A DNA stretch of 64,000 nt, from NCBI GenBank assembly GCA_001247695.2, contig LGRX02035333.1:1-64000 (forward strand), given 5' to 3'. Below the pieces are notes generated by a model that was not told where the DNA came from, searched no databases, and saw nothing but the letters and a program-made list of their open reading frames with translations. The position numbers and the translations under genes are program-made. Of the stretch, positions 31,881 to 43,000 are shown in pieces; position 1 is the stretch's first letter, and every line of letters begins with the position of its first letter. The DNA is from Cymbomonas tetramitiformis (lineage: Eukaryota > Chlorophyta > Pyramimonadophyceae > Pyramimonadales > Pyramimonadaceae).

Positions 31881-34800
31881 CTAGCTTTTCGACTTCTTTG
31901 CTGGCTTTTCACCTTCTTCCTTTTTTCTGTCAACGTTTCTCTTCTTTGGAATTTGGAATTTGGAATTGGGAGCGGAACCGCCCTTAACCTTCTCATCCTT
32001 CTTCCCATCCTTCTTGTCCTCCTCCTCCTCCTCAGAGGTGGTTTGCTCCTCGTCCTCGTCCTTCTTGTCGACGCCCTCGCCCCTCTCCTCATCCTCCACA
32101 GTCTCTCCGTCATTAGCAGCGGCGGGATCCTCGACAGCCTCAACAACAGCATCATTAGCATCACCATCGGCCGCGTTCTCCTCTTCAACTTCCGATTCTT
32201 GTGCATCTTGCTTCTGACACCCCCGCACGTCCTGGAACCAGTGACGGCTCGTTCCTCTCGTATGGAACTGCAAGTGAATGCAACCTAAGTAAGTGCATTA
32301 AGAGCAACGACAACAATTGACAAGCTAAATGCCACTAGAACAATACAAGCAAACACACCGTGACGGGGGGGTATCCACGGTCCCGTTCCGATACCTCAGC
32401 AGGCTCCAACTTCAGGCCGGCCAGTTTTCTCGCTGTCAGCCTCTCGGGATACAGCTTCTCCGTGTTGGCGTGCCTCAAGTAGGCCTTGTGTATCCTGCGT
32501 ACATAAACCACTTGTTAGACGGCGTCCTTACGTATGTACACCGTCTTCCACCCGTATGGACGGCACAATAAATGGTGTCCACGCGTATGGACAGCGAAAC
32601 AACACCACGCACACATGTACACATGGACGTTCGCGTAAGTGCAAAAGGTAAAAATGTGAACGTTGCAGGGGAAGGCAGGGAGGGAGGGAGGACTTGCCAG
32701 ATAACATTTTTTCTTACTATAACTGACTGGAGGTTGTGCTCCAGCATCTCCATCGTTTTATTAGCCGTCCCGGTGCGGAGTTGCTCGGCACTCACGAGCT
32801 CGTCCACCATCGACATGTGGTGGGAAAGAATCCGCTCCACGGGGTAAACCTCCCCCTTATCTGGGAGGTGAACGACGAATTCAACGTACAGCTCGTAGGT
32901 ATCTTTGGGCAAAATCATTGGTTTCTCGTTCAATGAATTTCCCGGCCCGATGGCGGCGACGGTAGCCCGACCAATGACAAGGTTCGGGAGGCCAGATTTG
33001 GTGGCCTTTCCGGTGTCGTAACCGGTACCGATACGACCCACGTCCGCCTGGGGGGTGGCGAAGACGTCCACCTGGTCCCCTACGGCCAAGGGGCCCCCGA
33101 GGTTGGGGGAGTGCTTCTCTGCCTGCGGGACCGGCTCTTCGGGGACCGTCTGTTGAGGCGCTTCCACCTGGACACCGTGCGGACGACGTGTGGACTAAGT
33201 CGTTCGTACGGGCGACACACGCGTGGAAACATATAAGTGGCTACTATCCGGGCCACTAGTCCTTCCCCAAGGACTAGGCGGAAATGCACACTACGACCGG
33301 ATTATTGGTCCTTAGACCCAACACCATGCTTCAAAAAATCCTTTGGGACACAACCTAAGTGCCTATCTTTGTGGGAAGTTGAATTTCAAAGTTTGGGTAC
33401 CCGTAATCTAGCCGCGGTTTAGGGCTATGCCATGCTCTAAATTTAATTCATTTGGCTAGTCCTTGGGGAAGGACTAGTGGCGGCATGGTCCCTAATGGCC
33501 CCTTAGATGGATAGGGGGTGGTGTACCACCACCTACACACCGCATTTATGACCCAATGCAAGGGTTCATAACCGTAAATGGCTTATACCGACGCTATATT
33601 ATGCTCTCAACGCATGATAAACACCACCACTAAGACGAAAATGCTGAACTATGATATTTTTCGACCCAAAATTCGAGCAAAATATTCAATAACACGCACC
33701 CTAATGGTTGGAAAATTCCCAAAAAAAATACCGAGGTATAGTTTGAAGTCATATTTATGCATCACTATGCTCACTATTGGTAATATGTCTCATAGACCAC
33801 ATGATATGGGCCATGCAAAGCTGCAATTCGGGCAATGTGGCCCCATACTTAAGCAGTTCTAGCTGATATAAATATGACAAGTACCACCGAGCAGTAGCCA
33901 TATAGCGACCAATGGCATAATCCCAACTCACCGCCACGCCCACCTATCATTGGATAGGCTATACTTGCGCAATATTACCACTTGCGGCACCTATCTGGGA
34001 CCTAGAGATCTCCCAAAAAAAATCACGAAAATCAGGTACTGAAATCAGCTTGGCGATTTGAATGGATTTCATGGAAATAGTAGGGTGCATGCCACATGGA
34101 CGTCCACCGACAACAACATGCGCCATCCCGTGGCCAATGGGGCATTAAGGGACTTAGTTTAGGTCACATTGATGACACAAACCGAGCCATAGGGTCACTG
34201 GCATTGGCTAGGTCGTCCCAAAAAAATCGACGGCGCTAGTCCTTCCCCAAGGACTAGTTTTCAATTTAGTCCTTGGGGAAGGACTGTCGGATAGTAGCCA
34301 TAAGAAAAACAGTGAAGAACTGGCGCTCACTGGCCAAAACGTACGCAACTGTGGACAACGTGCAAACTACGTGGTTCATAAGGGTGGAAACAATCAAGCG
34401 GCACAAGTTGAACAAAGGTTCACATAACCACGAGCTTGGACACCGTTGCACAACGTGTGGACACCGGCGCTCACAGGCGGAAGAGCACAAAAGTTACCTT
34501 TACTTCCGGTTTCTTTTCAGGGGCTTCGGGGGCTTTGGCACCAAGCGCTGTGAAGATCTCAAAGTGCTTCCCTTCAGTGAGTGGCTTGCCAGCAGCAATT
34601 GCCAGAGCCACCTGCAGGCACGCCTCTGTCTTCTCCGGGTCCGGCGCATCCCTGTGCCCGTATACCTTGTACCCGGCCGCTGGACCCTTGTACCGGATGT
34701 GAAAACCGTCGGGGAAGTCCTGGGTGACCTTCCACTTCCAGCGACCGGGCCCCTCCGAGTTATTTTTCAAATAACTCAACCGGTTGGTGACGTATGTTTT

Positions 34801-35238
34801 CACCATCCGCAAGGGCACCTGCGGGTGGCGGGACTGGATATGCTTGGCGATTTTGGTGTGCTTGGCCGCCCCAATGACGGCGACCGTCCCAGGGGGTATC
34901 AGGCCTTTTTCCTGCCAGTCGTCGATGACCTCCCGGGCGTCTTCCTTCATGTCATTTAAGACTTGGGCGCCCGGGTCCACCACCAACCGCGCTGTATTTG
35001 CGGCCTGCGCAGCCTCTGCAGGTTGCGCTGCACCCCCTGCCCCGGCAGCCCCTGCAAACAGCAGCATTTGCTGCTGCATGCTTTGCATCTGCTGAAACAT
35101 CTGCTGCATGGTGGTGTTTGACGCGGCCGCCTCCACCAAGCTGGTTTGGCGACGCTGGTTTGGCGAGGGAGTGGGGGCGGTGGGTGGTGATTTCGGGATC
35201 TGTGCGCGTTGTCTACTGGGCTGAACTCGTCTGGCCAT
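31881..35238 (-). CDS. CACTA accessory protein (TnpA-like role), four exons, 555 aa
   Basis: Minus-strand exons at 35238-34498, 33167-32728, 32494-32395 and 32267-31881 have GT-AG borders and keep one frame throughout. Residues about 30-75 are Gln/Met-rich (MQQMFQQMQSMQQQ) and probably oligomerise. Residues about 100-200 contain KHIQSRHPQVPLRMVKTYV, a basic helical region that may bind DNA. The last 120 residues are very acidic and end in a Lys-rich tail with KKRNVDRKKEE, a likely nuclear signal. In plant En/Spm elements a second protein binds subterminal repeats and assists transposition. The role here is inferred from position, not homology. Intron 1 holds a palindromic insertion, and intron 2 holds CGTATGGAC units. 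Confidence 0.65.
33256..34285. repeat. CTAGTCCTTCCCCAAGGACTAG palindromes in intron 1 of the accessory gene
   Basis: The 22-bp hairpin sequence occurs at 33256-33277 and 34236-34257 in the CCCC orientation, at 33456-33477 in the GGGG orientation, and in part at 34267-34285. The pairs facing each other suggest one or two small inverted-repeat transposons, 222 bp and about 1.03 kb, inside the intron. No ORF of interest lies between them. Confidence 0.7.
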
Positions 35239-35476
35239 GTTGGGAACTTACGAAACAAAATTTGCGAGGAGGTTCGTTTGCTGGAGGACTGTGGGCGTTT
35301 GTGGGCGTTTTGGCGGCGATGGGATGAAAACGGTACTCACGGGCGTGGACAGCGCTGACTTCGTGGCGTTCATCCGTACAGTACGGGCATGAACGTATGG
35401 ACGTTTGACCGTTGAGCTGGTGCATGAGACAGCATCTTTTGAAAATGCATGTCTCAATTTCTTTTTTCTCTTTCAA

Positions 35477-35495
35477 ATTGGTATCAGAGTCCTCT
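35477..35495 (+). other. primer-binding-site-like sequence
   Basis: TTGGTATCAGAGTCCTC at about 35479 matches the initiator-Met tRNA complement TGGTATCAGAG used by many LTR elements. No LTR is evident beside it, so it may be a relic or a coincidence. Confidence 0.25.
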
Positions 35496-35550
35496 ATGTA
35501 GGGAAACGCGGTTTTATGAATATAATTTTTGCCGTGCGGCGGTTTTCATC

Positions 35551-35718
35551 ATCGTGGGTGCATGGCCGAGTGGTCAAATGTTGGTAAGCCGAACGCGTTC
35601 TCGCGAGGGTGAGGGGTTCGAATCCCCTTGGAGGCATTGGCATCCACGATACCCCTTGTGTTCTAGCGATAAGAGGACGCCGCTAGTGCACAAGGGGTGT
35701 CGTGGGTGCCAACCCACG
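35551..35718 (+). ncRNA. tRNA-like element followed by two strong hairpins
   Basis: A canonical A box TGGCCGAGTGG (35563-35573) and B box GGTTCGAATCC (35615-35625) have class II (Ser/Leu) tRNA spacing. The anticodon arm does not fold properly. The acceptor stem is replaced by an 11-bp stem, ATCGTGGGTGC (35551) with GCATCCACGAT (35640). Directly after it comes a hairpin ACCCCTTGTG-CTAGCG / CGCTAG-CACAAGGGGT (35651-35698), then CGTGGGT-GCCA-ACCCACG (35701-35718). It could be a tRNA-derived transcript with an RNA polymerase III promoter, or a tRNA pseudogene captured by the transposon. It sits 313 bp upstream of the accessory gene start. Confidence 0.45.
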
Positions 35719-36185
35719 CCTCCATGCCATTTTCAGTTTCTGTAACTCATGGAGACCGTCCGATTAAGACGGGGGGGTTCATCTGGGCCGTCGATTGCAC
35801 TGTCCGCTGGGAAACAATCCCACTGAGTGCCTGTTCTGGGGTAAATCGCAAGCAGCGAGAGGGCGCCTAACCCCCCTCTCACTTTTTTTTTTTGTCCCCA
35901 CGCTCCGATTTTAGCCCTCCATCGACCTTTTTTAGGGGTGTTTTGTTTTTTGCCATTTTTTCGCTAAGTATTTCTACCCAAATGTCCACACGTGTGGTAA
36001 AGTGTGCTGTCCGTACGTTGTCCATACGGTTTTTATGTTTTTAGTTTCCGTGAGGTCAGCTTTTTTTTGCGTCCGTGCGTGTAAAAAAACCGTCCATGGG
36101 ACATGAATCATACGGACAGTCAAGGCTAACTCGAATGGACAGCGTATGGACTGCTAACTGACGTTTCCACGCGTGTCACTTCTGA

Positions 36186-36235
36186 AAGTATTTTCTTAAG
36201 TTTTCTTAAGTTTTCTTAAGTTTTCTTAAGTTTTC
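36186..36235 (+). repeat. TTTTCTTAAG tandem repeats
   Basis: About five 10-bp units occur. They mirror the AACTTAAGCA array at 39462-39525 on the other side of the satellites. Confidence 0.85.
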
Positions 36236-36484
36236 GATATAAACCCACACTATGCATATTTAAATCGGGGTAATTAGCTATTGGCCGACAGTATACTTAA
36301 GAATTATACTTAAGAGAACTTAAGAAAATGTAAGTACGTGGAAGCTTCTTGGTAGGAGGATATTGTCCACATGGCTCAAGGATAACTTAAGAAAACTTAA
36401 GAATCTTATCCAAATGTAAGCACGTGATTGGCTGGAATGTAGGAGATATGCACACGTGTAAGAAAGCTATATGCTGGATATTTA

Positions 36485-36960
36485 AAGAAAAATGACACCC
36501 AATGACACTTAAGAAAATGACCGATGACACACACCCCACCCTATGACACTTAAGAAAAATGACCGATGACACACACCCCACCCTATCACACTTAAGACAA
36601 ATGACCGATGATGACATAACCACGTGACCGATGACACCCACCCCACCCTATGACACCCAAGCAAAATGACCGTGGCACCACCCCACCCTATGACATAAGC
36701 AAACTATTGATGTCTACCCACCCTATCACTTAAGCAAAATGACCGATGACTCCACCCCACCCTATGACACTTAAGCAAAATGACCGATGACACACAGCCC
36801 ACCCAATGACACTTAAGAAAAATGACCGATGACACCCACCCCACCCTATGACACTTAAGACAAATGACCGATGACACACACCCCACCCTATCACACTTAA
36901 GCAAAATGACCGATGACACACACCCCACCCTATCACACTTAAGAAAAATGACAGATGTCA
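36485..36960 (+). repeat. about 43-bp tandem repeats with CTTAAG
   Basis: Units contain TGACACTTAAGAAAAATGAC and CGATGACACACACCCCACCC. About eleven degenerate copies lie at irregular spacing. Minus-strand ORFs here are repeat artefacts. Confidence 0.85.
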
Positions 36961-37194
36961 CATCCCCTACCATATGACCAAGTGTAAACATACATACATA
37001 CGTCGTAATGCGATTGGCTCAAACTAACAATGAACAGCGTATCCAAACTAATGTGCATGCAGCCTGCCACACGCACGATCACCTAACAAGCAACGGATAA
37101 GATTAGCAAGCTAAGCAACCATACAGTCTTCGAAAGCTGCTACATGTCCTGCATCCATCTCCTGCAAACAAGTCAAGCAAACAATTAGTAAGCG

Positions 37195-38850
37195 CACAAT
37201 CATGTGACCCTCAAGCACCCCTCAAATGACTGCCCACGACAAAGCTGTCATGGGCAGTGACTGTGGGCCGTGTTGGGGGGCATAAGGTGAGGCGTGTGAC
37301 CCCCAAGCACCCCTCAGATCACTGCCCATGACATAGTTGTCACAGGCAGTGACTGTGGACCGTGTCGGGGGGCATAAGGTGAGGCGTGTGACCCCCAAGC
37401 ACCCCTCAGATCACTGCCCATGACAAACCGGACTAAGCTGTTACGGGCGGTGATTGTGGGCCGTGTGGGGGGGCATGAGGTGAGGCGTGTGACCCCCAAG
37501 CACCCCTCATATCACTGCCCATGACATAGCTATCACTGGCGGTAATTGTGGGCCGTGTGGGGGAGCATAAGGTGAGGCATGCGACCCCCAAGCACTCCTC
37601 AAATCACTGCCCATGACACAACCGTCCCGGGCAGTGACTGTGGGCTGTGTCGGGGGGCATACGGTGAGACGTGTGACCCCCATGCACCCCTCAAATCACT
37701 GCCCACGACACACCTGTCACGGGCAGTGACTGTGGGCCGCGTTGGGGGGCATACGGTGAGGCGTATGGCCCACAAGCACCCCTCAGATCACTGCCCATGA
37801 CGTAACTGTCACGGGCAGTGACTGTGGGCCGTGTCGGGGGGCATAAGGTGAGGCGGGTGACCCCCAAGCACCCATCAGATCACTGCCCATAACATAGTTA
37901 TCACAGACGGTGATTGTGGGCCGTGTGGGGGAGCATAAGGTGAGGCGTGTGACCCCCAAGCACCCCTCAAATCACTGCCCATGACACAATTGTCACTGGC
38001 AGTGACTGTGGGCCGTGTTGGGGGGCATACGGTGAGGCGTGTGACCCCCAAGCACCCCTCAATCACTGCCCACGACACACCTGTCACGGGCAGTGATTGT
38101 GGGCCGTGTTGGGGGGCATAAGGTGAGGCATGTGCCCCCAAGCACCCCTCAGATCACTGCCCATGACAACTGTCACGGGCAGTGATTGTGGGCCGTGTCG
38201 GGGGGGGGCATAAGGTGAGGCGTGTGACCCCCAAGCACCCCTCAGATCACTGCCCATAACATAGTTATCACAGGCGGTGATTGTGGGCCGTGTGGGGGAG
38301 CATAAGGTGAGGCGTGTGACCCCCAAGCACCCGCCTCAAATCACTGCCCATGATGACACACTTGTCACAGGCAGTGAATGTGGACCGTGTTGGGGGGCAT
38401 ACGGTGAGGCGGGTGACCCCCAAGCACCCCTCAAATCACTGCCCATGACAAAACTGTCACGGTCAGTGATTGTGGGCCGTGTTGGGGGGCATACGGTGAG
38501 ACATGTGACCCCCAAGCACCCCTCAGATCACTGCCCATGACACAGGTGTCACAGGCAGTGATTGTGGGCCGTGTGGGGGAGCATAAGGTGAGGCATGCGA
38601 CCCCCAAGCACTCCTCAAATCACTGCCCATGGCACAACCGTCCCGGGCAGTGACTGTGGGCCGTGTCGGGGGGCATACGGTGAGACGTGTGACCCCCATG
38701 CACCCCTCAAATCACTGCCCACGACACACCTGTCACGGGCAGTGACTGTGGGCCGTGTTGGGGGGCATACGGTGAGGCGTATGGCCCCCAAGCACCCCTC
38801 AGATCACTGCCCATGACATAACTGTCACGGGCAGTGACTGCGGGCAATTT
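37195..38850 (+). repeat. about 94-bp satellite, about 18 copies, with internal 14-bp inverted repeats
   Basis: Each unit carries CACTGCCCATGACA, a spacer of about 6 bp, and TGTCACGGGCAGTG, followed by TGTGGGCCGTGT, a G run, GCATAAGGTGAGGCGTGTGA and CCCCCAAGCACCCCTCA. Copies are spaced 88-100 bp. The ORFs of 60-90 codons that it opens are not genes. Confidence 0.9.
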
Positions 38851-40006
38851 CAGAATTTCAGAAAGGAGAGGGTAAGTCAATGAGTGTAAGGAAACACTCT
38901 TCTATTGTGTGGCATCTCGGGTTTACACCGAGATCTCCAAACCGCAGGTTTGGCGCTCTGTTTGAGCTAATGCCACGAACGAATTGCAAGTCGCCAAAAA
39001 CATAGGGTTGCCAAGTGTTCGAGCGTAAATCTCTTCAAGAACGGCCCAGTGAGGTTGACCAAGTCAAATTTTGAACTTGCCAATTCTCAACTCGAACTGT
39101 GTCACGCCCGCAAATTTGAAGTATTTCGTAATCGATATGGATATAAATGTTGAACCTCATCATAGGCCACGATCGATGACATGACATCACCCGTCTGCGT
39201 GACTGCGTCCATCGCACGAACACCCATCGCACGGTTTATTATACGCTTATACCACCACCGATCAGTGATCCGCTGATGTGTATAATTACTCATCGTCGAC
39301 TGCCAGACAAATCTTTGGCCTTTTACAAACCCAGCCTCTCCGAGTCATATCTCCTGGCATCACGCCAGTCATTCTGGGGCTCTCGCGTGAACCCTGGGGC
39401 CTCCTGAAGCGGGCTTGGTGACATTCCTATGTCATCGGGTATATAATTCTACCGATTTATACCGACTTAAGCAAACTTAAGCAAACTTAAGCAAACTTAA
39501 GAAAACTTAAGCAAATTTAAGCAAAAACCTTGTTCTAGTGTGTGGACAGTTTTCAACAAAAAACGTACAAACACTATAGAGTCGTACGAAAACACGTAAT
39601 TCACCGTGTGCTTTTGCTATCCATTCATGCGGACTGCTCAAAATGTGTGGTTATTTCCAACCACATGGACAGACCGTCCATGGGACATGCAGACGTACGA
39701 AAAATGTGCCATTTCATACGAAATTCGTACAAAACCCACATGGACAGCTAACTGACGTTTCCACGCGTGTCATGGAACCGATCTCATGGAACCGTGTGGA
39801 CTAGAATGCTTGCGGCATCCACACGGACAACACATAGCGTCCATCCATAATCTAACGTGTGGACGACGAGTTTACAACCTTGACGTAAGTGTTGGTGCAT
39901 GCGCGCATGCAGATGTGACATGGAACGTATGAACATCGTTGTCCATACGCTGGAAACCTAAGCCGGGCGTACGGACACCGTACGGACGACGCACGGACGA
40001 CCAAAT
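38851..40006. other. promoter-side region of the CACTA transposase gene
   Basis: No ORF of interest is seen. The sequence GCTAACTGACGTTTCCACGC at 39744 repeats the one at 36153. CGTAYGGAC-type units are frequent from 39660 onwards. Confidence 0.5.
39462..39525 (+). repeat. AACTTAAGCA tandem repeats
   Basis: About seven 10-bp units, in inverse orientation to those at 36186-36235. Confidence 0.85.
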
Positions 40007-43000
40007 ATGCCATTTTGTCCCTGCGTTGAATGCAATGGTGAAAGGTGCTTATCCAGTAAGCAAACTCTCCGGCACGTGCGTGCCAATGGACTTCATGGTG
40101 ATCGATCGCCGTCACCAGAGCGACAACAAGATGAGGAGGAGACACAAGAACGCAGTGATGAGGAGGAATTCCCAGAAGATGTTGCCATCCACGAGGCAGC
40201 AAATGCGACGATCGAAAAATCAATCGGCTCTTCTTGGGACCTCAAGAGGACCCAAGCGCAGAGGTAGGTCCTCCTTATCAGCTAAGTCAGCAATTCAGCA
40301 TTCATCACATTCATGTGTTCTTTGAGGATGTGTGTGTGTGTGTGTGTGTGAGCAGGAAAGTGTAGAAAACGTCCAAGCGTCCGCTAACGTCGTGGCGAAC
40401 AATTTCGTGTTGGATCTTCTCGTCTCCCACAACCACCACAACAGCTCGCAGGCCTACTTCGATGCGATTCTGAACATTCTGCGTGTTCACTACATCGACA
40501 ATGTAGCCGATAGTGCACATACTCTCATCGCAGAGGTTCCATCTACATATGCACAAGTGATGCAGAAGTGGAAGGAGATGTTCAAGGGATACAACGAAGT
40601 GGACGTTTGCCCCGAGTGCTCCGAATTCTTTCAGGACGAGCACGCCAACTGCGACAAGTGTCCGAAATGCCTGGAACCGAGATACGAGGACGGAAAGACG
40701 GTGAACGGGGTATACATTCCAGGTCGAGCTCGCTGTATTTTTCGATGGTGGCCGCTCGAAACGCTGTTCACCGGATTCTTCCTGACGCCGGAGTTAGCCA
40801 TGCTAGCGCGTACGTGGTGGAAAGAAGGCATGTTGGACAAAGACCCCCGAGCGGAAATACATGGTATACTCGGTGAGTTTACTCCGAAATTTCAATCCAT
40901 GACTGTGTACGCCGCATGGACGTAAGGGCAGTACGTCGTCCGTAGGCACGATTGGCATCGTCCGCCCGTGTGGACAAAGCAAGCGCGGAATTCGTATGTC
41001 GTATTTCCCACTGCTCGTGCAAGCTCGTCCATGTAGGTGAACACCATATGGATGGTATGCACGTACGCCGTCCGTACGCACGGACAATGTTACCCACCCA
41101 TGTGAACAGTTTAATTGCGGAAATCTTAGGTCTCATTTCCCAGAGCTCGTGCAAACCTGTCCATGACTGTGAACACCGCATGGACAATTCGTTCGTTCGT
41201 TGTCCGTACGTGTGTAAGTAGTTATCCACCCGTGTGGACAGTGAGTGTAAGGAATTCTTATGTATCGTTTCCCAATGCTCGTGCAGACTCGCCAGGATTT
41301 CTCAACTTCGTTCGCAACAAGTGGGACATATTTAAAGACCCGAGGAACATTGCCATTATGGCGTGTGCAGATGGCGTCCAATTCTTCAACGACGGCATTC
41401 GCACGGTGACTCCGCTGTGTTTTACGATTGTCAACTTCCCGGGAGAAATTCGCTGCAAACGAGAATACGTGATGACTTGGGGAATCTGGGATGGAAAACC
41501 GAAAGTCAGCAGCAAGTTCTACGACATGTTCACCTTGGAGGTTAACAAACTGACTAACGGCGTACGCATGTTCGATGTGATTACCAACACGGTTTTCACG
41601 TTCAAGCTCGTGCTGTACAAAATGCTCGAAGATTACATTGGCTTGAGCGACGCGGCGAGACGATTCGGAGCTAATTCGTACTACGCTTGCCTGAAATGCT
41701 GGATCCGGGGTACCGAGAAATCTACAACTGGTCTAACGAAAATCATATATTCCTCACTACACCAAGGACTGCAACCAGGTAAACGCATGACCCCGTCGCT
41801 TGTCCCCTTTCCTTCTTCGGCCGTACGTACGGAGTATGTGTGCCCACCGTGTGGACACCCCACGGACAGCTCGTGGATTTTAGCTTAAATTATGTGTTAA
41901 AGAACACCCTGTCCGGGCTTGTGGATACCGGCGTCCGCACGCGTGGACGCCTGGAGTCCGATGTGTTCCGTACGCGTGATTCACCGTCTAAGCGTGTCGT
42001 GTTGATTTTCGCCGTCATTGAGCAGGTGAACCAATCCCTTTTCGCACCAACAGCGAAGTCCGTGAAACCCAACAGCTCCACGCCAAGATGATCAGAGAGG
42101 GACGAGTGCCTAAACAAATCGTCGAGGAATTCATGAAGCAGAGCGGGGTTAAGGAACCATGCCCGATGTCAATCATTCCTGATTTTGACGTTGTACGGGA
42201 CTACCTTCTCGACCTGATGCACATCTTGTACAACCTGATTCACGGCGTCCACTGCGTGATTTTTGGTGATGGTTGGGGACCGAACACACGCAACTATGCG
42301 CGGAAGATGAAGGTCCATCGATCGTGGGTTATCGCACCCCCACCCAGAAATGTAAACGATCGAAGATCTGCTGCGAAGCGACTGGCAGGTAAGCTTGTAG
42401 GTCGTTTGCGAGTTTCTGCTGTTCCATACGGGTGAACACCGTGTTGCCGCCGGACGGACGGCGCATGTAACCGTACGGACGACGTATGGACCATCCACTG
42501 TATGCCTAACAATGTAAAGTCTTTGCAGACAAACCATCACCGTGGGGACTGTCACCGATCGCAAAGACCGGTGCAATCAAGTGGGTACGAGGTCTGAAGC
42601 TCGCGACAAATATGGGACCTCTAGCTAAGAAACTTCTGCAGGAAAAGTACAAGAACCCGAAAAAGGTGCGGAAGATGAAGGCCGCGGAGCTGGTGGTATC
42701 CCTCACTTCTGGGATACTGGGCGTTATTGCATCCTGGCAAAATGCTGACGGGCAAGTTCTCCGACCACAATACGCGAGGTTCGTTGGTGAATTTTCGGTG
42801 GTGGTTCGAGAATTAACCGCCCCCTCAATTCATCCAGAGGTACGTTAAGCCTAATCAACCCGTGTGCTTCCGTGTGGATGTTCTCGGACACCGTACGGAC
42901 GCCGCACGGACGGCGTATGAAGCCGTTGTCCATTCGGTTGTTCCTCCACCATTCACACCTGGCATGTCCCGGTTCGAGATTAAGGTTGCCTCTCATTTTG

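Noticed and set aside
36387..38816. Short ORFs in the satellite region
   Set aside because: They repeat with the 43-bp and 94-bp units and have no independent composition.
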